NCBI RefSeq assembly: GCF_052065355.1
Contig: NZ_JBQHUF010000004.1
Span: 124,001 to 188,000 of the forward strand
Direction: 5' to 3'
DNA length: 64,000 nt
DNA from: Flavonifractor sp052065355
GTDB lineage: Bacteria > Bacillota > Clostridia > Oscillospirales > Oscillospiraceae
Shown here piece by piece: positions 25,332 through 32,733 of this stretch (position 1 is the stretch's first letter; each line of letters starts with the position of its first letter). The notes under the pieces were generated by a model. It was not told where the DNA came from. It was given only the letters and a program-made list of their open reading frames with translations, and did not search any database. The position numbers were made by a program, and so were the translations under genes.

Positions 25332-25795
25332 TGCCCCCCCTTTCTCTGGATACCGCGCACATCCATCAGATACTCCTTCGGGATCTCAACCGTAACAATG
25401 GCGGTATGGTCAAAAGCCGGCGCGGTACGCACGCTGTTTACTACGCCGTCGCAGACAAAGGCGCCGTCTCTGCTGGAGCAGCGCACCGACGCGCCCTGCT
25501 CGGGCAGGGGCACATACTCGTAGGGAAAACTCACCAGCGCGGTGGTGTCGGTATAGTGCTTGTGCAGCCGGAAAATGGCCAGGCCGGGGCAGCGGGTGAT
25601 GCAGATCCCGCAGCCGTTGCACCGGTCCCCGTCCAGTCTGGGCAAGGCGGTGATCTCAGCGCCCACGGTAATGGCATTCTGAGGACAGGCGGCCTCGCAG
25701 GGATTGCAGGGGATGCACTGGACGCACTCAATACAGGCGACCGGGCCCTGCTCCAGCCGCTCCGGGGTAGGTATTCCAGGGGTTCTTTCCATCAC
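25328..25795 (-). CDS. 4Fe-4S ferredoxin-type electron-transfer subunit
   Basis: 155 aa with two 4Fe-4S motifs, CIPCNPCEAACP and CNGCGICITRCP, then a C-terminal beta-rich domain (AIFRLHKHYTDTTALVSFPYEYVPLP). It would carry electrons from the flavin dehydrogenase. An 8-Fe ferredoxin subunit is an addition to the classic three-subunit HCN synthase/opine oxidase plan and suits an anaerobe. Both ends overlap neighbours by 4 bp. Confidence 0.88.
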   Translation of the reverse strand: MMERTPGIPTPERLEQGPVACIECVQCIPCNPCEAACPQNAITVGAEITALPRLDGDRCNGCGICITRCPGLAIFRLHKHYTDTTALVSFPYEYVPLPEQGASVRCSSRDGAFVCDGVVNSVRTAPAFDHTAIVTVEIPKEYLMDVRGIQRKGGQ

Positions 25796-26889
25796 TGTTT
25801 TCCTCCCTGATGAAAATAATTCACGATCTGCTCCTTGGCGTCGGCACGCTTCTGACCAAAATCACCGGAACGCAGGGTGTTCAGCCGTGTGCGGATCGCG
25901 TCCTTCTCCTGAGCTGCGCACTCGGTGGTGAGGTAGCCCAGGGCTTCAGCGGCAGCGATTCCGGCAAGACGGCCCTCTTCCATTGCGGTGCTGGCCTCCT
26001 CCACACCGGAGATATCGCCGGCGATATAGACATTGGGATTGGTGGTGCGCATATCTTCGTCGTGGAGCGGAAGCACGCCGCCAAGGCTGGGGATCTCCAC
26101 CATCTGGCACCCGGCCATACGAGCCAGCTCCACCATGGGCGTCAGGCCGACCGCCATACACACCGTGTCGGCGTCCAGGATGGTTTCGGTTCCGGGGACG
26201 GGCTGGAAGTGATCCAACTCCACCAGCTCTACCTGCTGCACGCCGCCTTCGCCCATGATCCGGTTGATGGTATGGGAGAGATAGAAGGGAACGCCGGCCC
26301 GGCGGAGCTTGTTGGCATGGACCCCGTAGCCGCCGATGGAGGGAGCGGCCTCCACCACGGCGACCACATCAATGCCCGCCTGGAGCATCTGATAGGAGAC
26401 GATAAGGCCCACGTTTCCGGAGCCCACCATTACCACCCGGGAGCCGGGCTGAACATGGTGGAGGTTTACCATGGTCTGAGCGGCGCCGGCGGTCATGACC
26501 CCCGGCAGAGTCGAACCTTGGATGCACAGGTTGTTTTCATTGGCTCCGGTGGCCAGGATCAGCTTCTTGGCCTTTACGCTCTGCACGCCGTTGGCGCTGC
26601 CGTACAGAGCCAGATTATCGTCAAAAATTCCGTAGACGGGATACCCGAGAAGCACCTCCACCTGAAGGGCCTCCGTCTCCTCCAGCAGCTTCTCGCCGAT
26701 GCGGAATCCCCGCACGCCGGCGTTGTGCTCCCTGGAGCCGAAGAACTTGTGGATCTGCTTGAAAAGCTGACCGCCGGGCTTGCGGTTTTCATCGATTACC
26801 AGCACCTTGGCGCCGTGTTTGGCTGCGGCAATGCCGGCGGAGAGGCCGGCAGGACCCGCTCCGACAATCAAAATATCAGTTTCTTTCAC
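25792..26889 (-). CDS. FAD/NAD(P)-binding oxidoreductase subunit
   Basis: 365 aa. Two dinucleotide-binding folds: DILIVGAGPAGLSAGIAAAKHG at the N-terminus and VVMVGSGNVGLIVSYQML near the middle; ATGANENNLCIQGSTLPGV and YIAGDISGVEEASTAMEEGRLAG are conserved in HcnB/SoxA-type alpha subunits. The family's C-terminal BFD module is missing and is supplied by a separate gene. Translationally coupled on both sides. Confidence 0.9.
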   Translation of the reverse strand: MKETDILIVGAGPAGLSAGIAAAKHGAKVLVIDENRKPGGQLFKQIHKFFGSREHNAGVRGFRIGEKLLEETEALQVEVLLGYPVYGIFDDNLALYGSANGVQSVKAKKLILATGANENNLCIQGSTLPGVMTAGAAQTMVNLHHVQPGSRVVMVGSGNVGLIVSYQMLQAGIDVVAVVEAAPSIGGYGVHANKLRRAGVPFYLSHTINRIMGEGGVQQVELVELDHFQPVPGTETILDADTVCMAVGLTPMVELARMAGCQMVEIPSLGGVLPLHDEDMRTTNPNVYIAGDISGVEEASTAMEEGRLAGIAAAEALGYLTTECAAQEKDAIRTRLNTLRSGDFGQKRADAKEQIVNYFHQGGKQ

Positions 26890-27200
26890 TGCCGCTCCTC
26901 CTTTTCACCCAGACCATATTGCGTTTCCACTCTCATGCCGGTCTCTACGGGAGTCACACAGGTTCTGGTATTGGGCACGCCGTTGACCACCATCTTGCAG
27001 TCATTGCAGCGGCCGATCCCACAAAAGATACTGCGTCCCGTATGGTTTTTTGCTGTGTAACGCAGTGTACGGACCCCCGCGGCGATCAGCGCCGCCGCAA
27101 TGGGCTCCCCGGTTACGGCAGGGATCCGCTCCCCATTGTAGAAGATATAGGTGTCCGGTTCCCGGCAATCCTCTAAGATAGGGTGCTGTTTGACTCTCAT
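26886..27200 (-). CDS. [2Fe-2S] subunit (HcnA / sarcosine oxidase alpha N-terminal type)
   Basis: 104 aa from ATG 27200, preceded by AAGGAGGG. The cluster ligands lie in CGIGRCNDCKMVVNG and the later TRTC. It is the N-terminal Fer2_4 module of sarcosine oxidase/HcnA-like enzymes, encoded alone as the first gene of the operon. The stop overlaps the next start (ATGA). Confidence 0.9.
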   Translation of the reverse strand: MRVKQHPILEDCREPDTYIFYNGERIPAVTGEPIAAALIAAGVRTLRYTAKNHTGRSIFCGIGRCNDCKMVVNGVPNTRTCVTPVETGMRVETQYGLGEKEERQ

Positions 27201-27250
27201 AAAAACCCTCCTTATGCTCCAAACATCATGTTTCATGTACATTATTTGTG

Positions 27251-27312
27251 CAAAAAAAGAATGCAGTGACGAATGGGCCGTCCTTTGGACAGGCACAATC
27301 ATACACTGCATT
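27251..27312 (-). terminator. Leader terminator / attenuator before the dehydrogenase operon
   Basis: On the minus strand a stem AATGCAGTG / CACTGCATT, enclosing an inner GTCC-AAA-GGAC hairpin, is followed by CTTTTTTTG about 50 nt before the first start codon. It could stop transcription early and so act as a control switch. No known riboswitch class was recognised. Confidence 0.55.
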
Positions 27313-27358
27313 TTGGGCCGCTGTCGAGCAGCCAGAAACATATTACACAAATATAAGA

Positions 27359-27374
27359 TGTAAACGTCTTTACA
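27359..27374 (-). promoter_or_regulatory. Crp/Fnr-type palindrome
   Basis: A perfect inverted repeat TGTAAA-N4-TTTACA upstream of the dehydrogenase operon. A TATAAT (27375-27380, minus strand) abuts it and a TG-TAATAT lies 14 bp downstream. Two Crp/Fnr genes lie immediately upstream, making it a likely site for one of them. Confidence 0.55.
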
Positions 27375-27429
27375 ATTATAGCATGTTGCTGAATTATGCG
27401 TGGGGAAAATGGTCACTTTAACGAGCCGG

Positions 27430-28095
27430 TCACTCGTCCAGGCTGACCCGTGCGTTGATTTGTATATTCCTGTTCAGCATACGGATAAAGCCCTCGTCAC
27501 ACAATTCGCCCAGCAGCTTAGACACCGTGATGCGCGAACTGCCAATGATCGTGCTCATATCGCTCTGGGTATAGCGTATTTGCTGGTTATACCACTGACC
27601 GTCGATCAATTTCGTGCGGTCAGCCGCCACGTAGAAGAGCTTCAGCAGACGCTCCTTGTACGATTTGAAGGTGATGCTCTCAATTTCATGGCGCATGATG
27701 AGCATCTTTTTTGCGTTATCCAGCAAAATCGCGCTGCGGAAAAAGGATGATTCGTCGATCAGGCGCTTAAACGTGTGCTGGTCCAGCTTATAGAGGACCG
27801 TGGCGCTGTCCGTCTTGGAAATGACCGTGCTGGGCTCGTGCAGAAAATTGATGGATTCCCCAAAGAACCATCCGGTGGACAGCGTGTAGAGAAGCTTTTC
27901 GCCCCCGTCCCGGCCAAGAATATAATGGCTGGTCCTTCCCTGCGCGATATAGTAGATACCCTTGATCTCCTCCCCGATCTTTCCGAAAACTGTCTTTGGC
28001 GGCAGTTGGATCACTGTGCTGTATTCTTTCAAAAACTGCTCCAGCTCAGCGGCGTTTTCACTGGGAAGAGTATAGCTGGAATAGGCAAACACCAT
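27430..28095 (-). CDS. Crp/Fnr-family regulator, copy 1
   Basis: 221 aa from ATG 28095 (GAGGAG upstream). The cyclic-nucleotide-binding-like beta barrel includes GEEIKGIYYIAQGRTSHYI and STGWFFGESINFL; the C-terminal HTH is YTQSDMSTIIGSSRITVSKLLGEL. No Cys cluster for an Fe-S centre is seen, so it is not a classic Fnr. It probably senses a small molecule and controls the operon directly downstream. Confidence 0.88.
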   Translation of the reverse strand: MVFAYSSYTLPSENAAELEQFLKEYSTVIQLPPKTVFGKIGEEIKGIYYIAQGRTSHYILGRDGGEKLLYTLSTGWFFGESINFLHEPSTVISKTDSATVLYKLDQHTFKRLIDESSFFRSAILLDNAKKMLIMRHEIESITFKSYKERLLKLFYVAADRTKLIDGQWYNQQIRYTQSDMSTIIGSSRITVSKLLGELCDEGFIRMLNRNIQINARVSLDE

Positions 28096-28151
28096 GTTAT
28101 CAGTCTCCTCGTGGGCCAATGGTCTGCGAACCATTATCCGTGCCAGTCAGA

Positions 28152-28187
28152 CAAAATAGCGTCAGCTGCTTTTGCAGCCAAACGCTA
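28152..28187 (-). terminator. Terminator after Crp/Fnr copy 2
   Basis: Minus-strand stem TAGCGT-TT-GGCTGC / GCAGC-TG-ACGCTA with loop AAAA and TTTT tail. Confidence 0.6.
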
Positions 28188-28219
28188 CTCTGCATCAAGT
28201 ATGATCGGATGAATGTACG

Positions 28220-28900
28220 TCAGGACCGGGACATGTATTGATTATACTGCTGAATATTCAGCTGGATTTTCCGGTTGACCATGCGGATGAATCCTTCGTT
28301 GCACAACTCGCTCAGCTGGCGGCTGATGGTCACCCGCGCGCCGCCTACGATTTCTCCCAGTTCACTGTGGGTATAATGAATCTGCAAGTTATACCATTTG
28401 TATTCAACCGGGTGTTCCACGTCGGCCGCGGAGCAGAGCAGCCGCTTCAATCTGTTTTTGCAGGAGTTAAAGGCCAGGTTTGCAACCTCATACCTCAGAA
28501 TCAGCATTTTATGCGCAAAACACCGGCATAAGGTCGTGCAGAACAATTCACTTTCCCGCATCAGCATATATACCTTCTCCGGAGGGATCAGGTATACCTC
28601 TGTCTCCACCTCAGCCTGAGAATACAAACTGGTTTTATGCTGCAAAAACATCATCGTTTCGCCGAAAAACCAGCCGGGAGACAGGTTATAAAGTATCTTA
28701 CAGTATCCTTCGTTGTTGTCCATATAATGTCTGGTGCGCCCGCGTTTGATGTAGTAAATTCCGTCTATGGAATCTTCCGGCATCTGGAAAATCTCCTTTG
28801 CCGGATACACAAAAGATCTTGAAACAGGGGCGATCAGACGATCCAGTTCCTCGTTGTAAAGCGAGGGTGTTACCAACGTCGTATGATCTCTAATCTCCAT
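28220..28900 (-). CDS. Crp/Fnr-family regulator, copy 2
   Basis: 226 aa, clearly paralogous to the neighbour: DSIDGIYYIKRGRTRHYM and LSPGWFFGETMMFL align with copy 1, as do the HTH (YTHSELGEIVGGARVTISRQLSEL) and the tail CNEGFIRMVNRKIQLN. The ligand pocket differs more than the HTH, which suggests different signals acting on similar DNA sites. A terminator between the two genes implies separate transcripts. Confidence 0.88.
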   Translation of the reverse strand: MEIRDHTTLVTPSLYNEELDRLIAPVSRSFVYPAKEIFQMPEDSIDGIYYIKRGRTRHYMDNNEGYCKILYNLSPGWFFGETMMFLQHKTSLYSQAEVETEVYLIPPEKVYMLMRESELFCTTLCRCFAHKMLILRYEVANLAFNSCKNRLKRLLCSAADVEHPVEYKWYNLQIHYTHSELGEIVGGARVTISRQLSELCNEGFIRMVNRKIQLNIQQYNQYMSRS

Positions 28901-29052
28901 GCTATTCCCTCCTGAAGTCGCATCTCCAGACCCTTTGCTTTCGCATGCTGATTGCTGATATCTATACTGCGTCGTTCACTAAAATATAGATGTATCCATT
29001 GTAACATTATCCGCAAAATCTTTCAAGTGGATGGCTCTGCAATTCCCGGCGC

Positions 29053-29982
29053 TCAGCTCCGGTCCGGAACGGGGCCATAGAGATGGGACAAATAATCGGT
29101 TGCTTCCATCAGAAACAGGCGCATTTCACGGGCAATGAATTTCTCCGCATGGTAGAAGATCTGCAGCTGCAGCTGCAGGGACAGGTCGGGCACGGGAAGG
29201 CTCACCAGCGAGCCGCTGTCCAGCGCATCCTGGATCAAAAATTGGGGCAATACGGAATATCCCATTCCGTGGGTGAGCAGCTGGATGATGAGCCCCGTGT
29301 CGTCCGATTCCAGAATGGGAGAGATCTGCCGCTGGTGCTCTGCCAGGGCGTGCTCCAGCGTCCGGCGGTAGCTGGCGTCCTTTTCCGTCAGAATACAGGG
29401 ATAGGACAGCAATTCATCCAGGGATATGTTCCGCCCGGTACACAGCGGGTGATCCGGGGCGGCGCAAAACACCACCTGCATGGGAAGCTGAAGAACGGTT
29501 GCAAATTCCGCCCGGCACACCGGCTCGTCCAATACCATCACGATATCCAGATCATTGCAGATCAGCTGATCGTACAGATTGACGGGGGTGTTGCTGGCCA
29601 CGGAGATGCACACCTCCGGGTATTTCTGGTGGAACCGGCGGAGCAGCGACGGCAGAAGGCCGAGGCACAGGGAGTGGATGGTACCGATGCGCAGACGCCC
29701 GCCGGGCAGAGAGGTGTCCGGACACAAAGCCGCCGTGGTTTCCTCACAGAGACACAGCAGCTTCTGGGCATAGCCGTACAGCCTGTGCCCGTCGTTGGTC
29801 AAAAATATTTTTTTCCCGATCCTGTCAAACAGGCAGGTACCCAGCTCTTGCTCCAGCTGCTGGATCTGCACCGTGATGGTGGCCGGAGAATAGTTCAGCA
29901 GCTGTGCAGCCCGGGCAAAGCTTCCCGTTTCGGCAATGGTAAGGAAGGAGTGGAGCTTTTTCAAATCCAGATACTTCGCCAT
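29053..29982 (-). CDS. LysR-family transcriptional regulator
   Basis: 309 aa. N-terminal winged HTH (LKKLHSFLTIAETGSFARAAQLLNYSPATITVQIQQLE) and a periplasmic-binding-like effector domain (GRLRIGTIHSLCLGLLPSLLRRF). It is divergent from the cysteine-desulfidase-like gene, with 129 bp between the two starts, and most likely controls that gene. Confidence 0.93.
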   Translation of the reverse strand: MAKYLDLKKLHSFLTIAETGSFARAAQLLNYSPATITVQIQQLEQELGTCLFDRIGKKIFLTNDGHRLYGYAQKLLCLCEETTAALCPDTSLPGGRLRIGTIHSLCLGLLPSLLRRFHQKYPEVCISVASNTPVNLYDQLICNDLDIVMVLDEPVCRAEFATVLQLPMQVVFCAAPDHPLCTGRNISLDELLSYPCILTEKDASYRRTLEHALAEHQRQISPILESDDTGLIIQLLTHGMGYSVLPQFLIQDALDSGSLVSLPVPDLSLQLQLQIFYHAEKFIAREMRLFLMEATDYLSHLYGPVPDRS

Positions 29983-30023
29983 AACGTTTAAAAATCCTAA
30001 ATACTTTGTTGAAATAATTTAGC

Positions 30024-30052
30024 TTCACAAAACGATATCGATAGTATATACT
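30024..30052 (+). promoter_or_regulatory. Promoter of the desulfidase-like gene
   Basis: TTCACA (30024-30029), 17-bp spacer, TATACT (30047-30052). A TTGTTGAA ... TTCACAA dyad overlaps the -35 and is a plausible LysR site. Confidence 0.6.
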
Positions 30053-30111
30053 TCCACACATACAAATGCAAGGGTGGTTTACAGCCCCTGCCTGTGTGAG
30101 GAGGAATACAT

Positions 30112-31404
30112 ATGGAGAAAACGGACAAGCGGTATCAGGCGTATGTGGATATCTTGCGGCAGGAGCTGGTTCCGGCCATGGGCTGCACGGAGCCTATCGC
30201 CCTTGCTTATGCCGCCGCAATCGCCCGGGATACGCTGGGAGCGATGCCGGACCGGGTGCGGATCCAGGCCAGCCCCAGCTTTATCAAGAATGTAAAAAGT
30301 GTAATCGTCCCCAACACAGGCAATCTGAAAGGAATGCCCGCCGCCGCGGCAGCGGGTATTGTGGCAGGCGCAGCGGAAAAAAAGCTGGAAGTCATCTCTG
30401 AGGTCACGCCCCAGCAGCGGGAGGAGATGCAGGTATTTCTGGAGCAGACGGCTTTCGAGCAGGAGATGCTGGATACAGAGCACGCGTTTGAGGTCGTGGT
30501 CACGCTTTTCCGCGGCGAGGATTCCGCCATGGTCCATCTGCTGGATCACCACACCAACCTGGTGCGCATCGAGAAAAATGGTCAGGTGGTAATGGAAGGC
30601 GGCGGCAATTGTGCCGATACCCAGGTGCCGGAATATGACCGCTCCCTCCTCAACATGGAAGATATCTACGACTTTATCACCACCATGGACGTGGAGGATG
30701 TCCGCGCCATTCTGGATCAGCAGATCGCGTGCAACACCGCCATTTCCGATGAGGGTCTGCGCCATTCGTACGGCGCCAATGTAGGAAAGGTCCTGCTGAA
30801 CGCCTACGGCAACGATGTGAGAAACCGGGCCAAGGCACGGGCGGCGGCTGGCTCTGATGCGCGTATGAGCGGCTGCGAGATGCCGGTCGTGATCAATTCC
30901 GGCAGCGGCAATCAGGGCATCACCTGCTCGATCCCCGTAATAGAATATGCCCACGAGCTGAATGCCTCCCAGGAGCAGCTGTATCGGGCGCTGGCGCTGT
31001 CCAACCTGACCGCCATTCACCTGAAGACCGGCATTGGCACGCTCTCCGCCTACTGCGGCGCGGTAAGCGCCGGAGCATCGGCCGGCGCAGGCATCGCCTA
31101 TCTGACGGAGGGCAGCTTTGACGTGGTGAAGCACACCGTGGTCAATGCCCTGGCCGTGGTGTCCGGTATCCTGTGCGATGGCGCCAAGCCCTCCTGCGCA
31201 GCTAAAATCGCGGCGTCAGTGGACGGAGCGATTCTGGCCCTGGATCTGTACCGTCAGGGGCAGCAGTTCTACAACGGGGACGGCATTGTCCTGAAGAACA
31301 TTGAAGAAACCATCAACGGAGTGGGCCTGATCGGCAAGTATGGCATGCGCTCCACCAATGAGGAGATCATCAACCTCATGCTGGGCGGATCCTGCCCAAA
31401 CTGA
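30112..31404 (+). CDS. L-cysteine desulfidase / serine dehydratase-like lyase (UPF0597, CyuA/YhaM family)
   Basis: 430 aa. Family landmarks: VPAMGCTEPIALAYAAA, SVIVPNTGNLKGMPAAAAAG, SGCEMPVVINSGSGNQGIT, AYCGAVSAGASAG and ILCDGAKPSCAAK. The Cys residues in MGC, SGC, YCGA and LCDGAK can bind a [4Fe-4S] cluster, as in the methanococcal L-cysteine desulfidase. The expected reaction is cysteine to pyruvate, ammonia and H2S, or the serine equivalent. Ribosome site GAGGAGG. Single-gene unit under the divergent LysR regulator. Confidence 0.9.
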   Translation: MEKTDKRYQAYVDILRQELVPAMGCTEPIALAYAAAIARDTLGAMPDRVRIQASPSFIKNVKSVIVPNTGNLKGMPAAAAAGIVAGAAEKKLEVISEVTPQQREEMQVFLEQTAFEQEMLDTEHAFEVVVTLFRGEDSAMVHLLDHHTNLVRIEKNGQVVMEGGGNCADTQVPEYDRSLLNMEDIYDFITTMDVEDVRAILDQQIACNTAISDEGLRHSYGANVGKVLLNAYGNDVRNRAKARAAAGSDARMSGCEMPVVINSGSGNQGITCSIPVIEYAHELNASQEQLYRALALSNLTAIHLKTGIGTLSAYCGAVSAGASAGAGIAYLTEGSFDVVKHTVVNALAVVSGILCDGAKPSCAAKIAASVDGAILALDLYRQGQQFYNGDGIVLKNIEETINGVGLIGKYGMRSTNEEIINLMLGGSCPN

Positions 31405-31423
31405 CAGCGGAATCGTGAAGCAT

Positions 31424-31462
31424 AAAACGCCGGGAGTTCAGATGAACTCCCGGCGTTTTTAT
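31424..31462 (+). terminator. Terminator after the desulfidase-like gene
   Basis: A 15-bp perfect stem (AACGCCGGGAGTTCA and complement) with a 2-nt centre and TTTTTAT tail. Confidence 0.92.
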
Positions 31463-31478
31463 GTGTCCGAAAGGCCAT

Positions 31479-31533
31479 TGCGCGCCCTGTCTCACGGGAA
31501 TGTCGGACCCTGTCGCAAATTCCCGTGAGCGCA
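31479..31533 (+). repeat. Interrupted inverted repeat of unknown origin
   Basis: CTCACGGGAAT (31491-31501) is repeated in reverse at 31519-31529. Outer TGCGC/GCGCA arms and two CCCTGTC direct copies lie within. It follows the terminator and has no T tail. It could be a dispersed intergenic element. Confidence 0.45.
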
Positions 31534-31678
31534 TAAAAATTACACCGCGATTTTTGTGGATTAAGTACAAATGAGCCCTGATTTTGAGGCCGTTTTTGAT
31601 CCGCAACTCAGCCGAAGAAATACTTTTTTGTTTATAATCAACAAATTTCGGATGTCAAGTTCTAAAAAATAGTAAAAA

Positions 31679-31694
31679 TGTATCAGTCGATACA
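31679..31694 (+). promoter_or_regulatory. Candidate operator upstream of the aldolase operon
   Basis: A palindrome TGTATC-N4-GATACA 100 bp before the first gene of the operon. No promoter of good match was found; a TAAAAT at about 31734 is the best -10. Confidence 0.4.
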
Positions 31695-31793
31695 CTGTTT
31701 TTATGATGACTGATTTGCTTGTTCACAATCTGTTAAAATAACGGCACAGAGGAAACTCCGGATTTGAAATTTATATTTATGAGGTGATTGAGC

Positions 31794-32708
31794 ATGATTA
31801 AACTGACTGGCTCTTGGGTCGCGATGCCCACCCCCTTTGACAAGGACAACAAGGTGGACTTCGGCGCCTTCAAGCTGCTGATCGACCGTCAGATCAAGTA
31901 CGGCACTTCCGAGCTGTTTGTTCTCGGCTCCGCCGGCGAAGTGACCCTGCTGACCCTTGAGGAGAAGAAGACCATCATCCACGAAGTCATCAAGATGACC
32001 AAGGGCCGCATCCCCGTCTTCTTCAGCTGCGCCTCCATGACCACTGACGACAGCATCGCGCTCGCCAAGTACTGCGAGGCCGAGGGCGCCGACGGTGTGG
32101 TCTTTACCGTTCCCCCCTATGTGCTGGTTTCCCAGCCCGCCGCCTATGCGCACCTGGACGCCTGCATGAGCGCCACCCAGCTGCCCTGCGGCATCTACAA
32201 CAACCCCTCCCGTCTGGGCGTGCAGGTGATGCCCGAGACCATCAAGAAGCTCAGCGACGACCACCCCAACTTCGTGGTGGACAAGGAAGCCATGGGCAGC
32301 GTGGAGCAGCTGGTGCAGGTCAAGCGCCTGTGCGGCGACAAGGTGAACATCATGTGCTGCGACTTCCCCAAGTACTCCATCGTGATCCCCACCCTGGCCG
32401 TTGGCGGTACCGGTACTGCAAACATCGGCGGCAACATCATCCCCGAGGAGGCTGCCAAGTACTCCCGTCCCTGGACCAGCATGGAGATTATGCAGGAGTG
32501 CCGCGAGGAGTACTTCAAGTGGTTCCCCCTGCTCAAGGAGCTCTACCACCTCTCCAACCCCGTGGTCATCAAGGCCGCTCTCAACATTCTGGGTCTGCCC
32601 GGCGGCTCTCTGCGGAAGCCCTATCAGGACTACAGCGGAAAGCACTATGAGGCCCTGAAGGATCTGATGACCGAGATGGGCGTTGTGGCCAAGTACAGCG
32701 TAAAGTAA
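31794..32708 (+). CDS. Dihydrodipicolinate synthase / N-acetylneuraminate lyase family aldolase
   Basis: 304 aa; ATG 31794 is chosen because GAGGTG lies 7 nt upstream. TIM-barrel class I aldolase: GSAGEVTLLTLEEK (pyruvate carboxylate site), catalytic Tyr in GIYNNPSRLG and the Schiff-base Lys in FVVDKEAMGS. The usual DapA Thr-Thr pair is not seen, and no other lysine-pathway gene is near, so a catabolic aldolase or dehydratase acting on a 2-keto acid is more likely than DapA. First gene of a six-gene run with a TAXI-TRAP transporter. Confidence 0.88.
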   Translation: MIKLTGSWVAMPTPFDKDNKVDFGAFKLLIDRQIKYGTSELFVLGSAGEVTLLTLEEKKTIIHEVIKMTKGRIPVFFSCASMTTDDSIALAKYCEAEGADGVVFTVPPYVLVSQPAAYAHLDACMSATQLPCGIYNNPSRLGVQVMPETIKKLSDDHPNFVVDKEAMGSVEQLVQVKRLCGDKVNIMCCDFPKYSIVIPTLAVGGTGTANIGGNIIPEEAAKYSRPWTSMEIMQECREEYFKWFPLLKELYHLSNPVVIKAALNILGLPGGSLRKPYQDYSGKHYEALKDLMTEMGVVAKYSVK

Positions 32709-32733
32709 ACGAGAAAAACTGAAGGAGTACATT

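Noticed and set aside
31376..31606. 76-codon minus-strand frame after the desulfidase gene
   Set aside because: It covers the terminator and the inverted repeat; the translation is explained by these structures.
31794..32708. dapA (lysine biosynthesis)
   Set aside because: Catalytic Lys and Tyr fit the family, but the DapA-type Thr pair and all lysine genes are missing; it leads a transport/catabolic operon.
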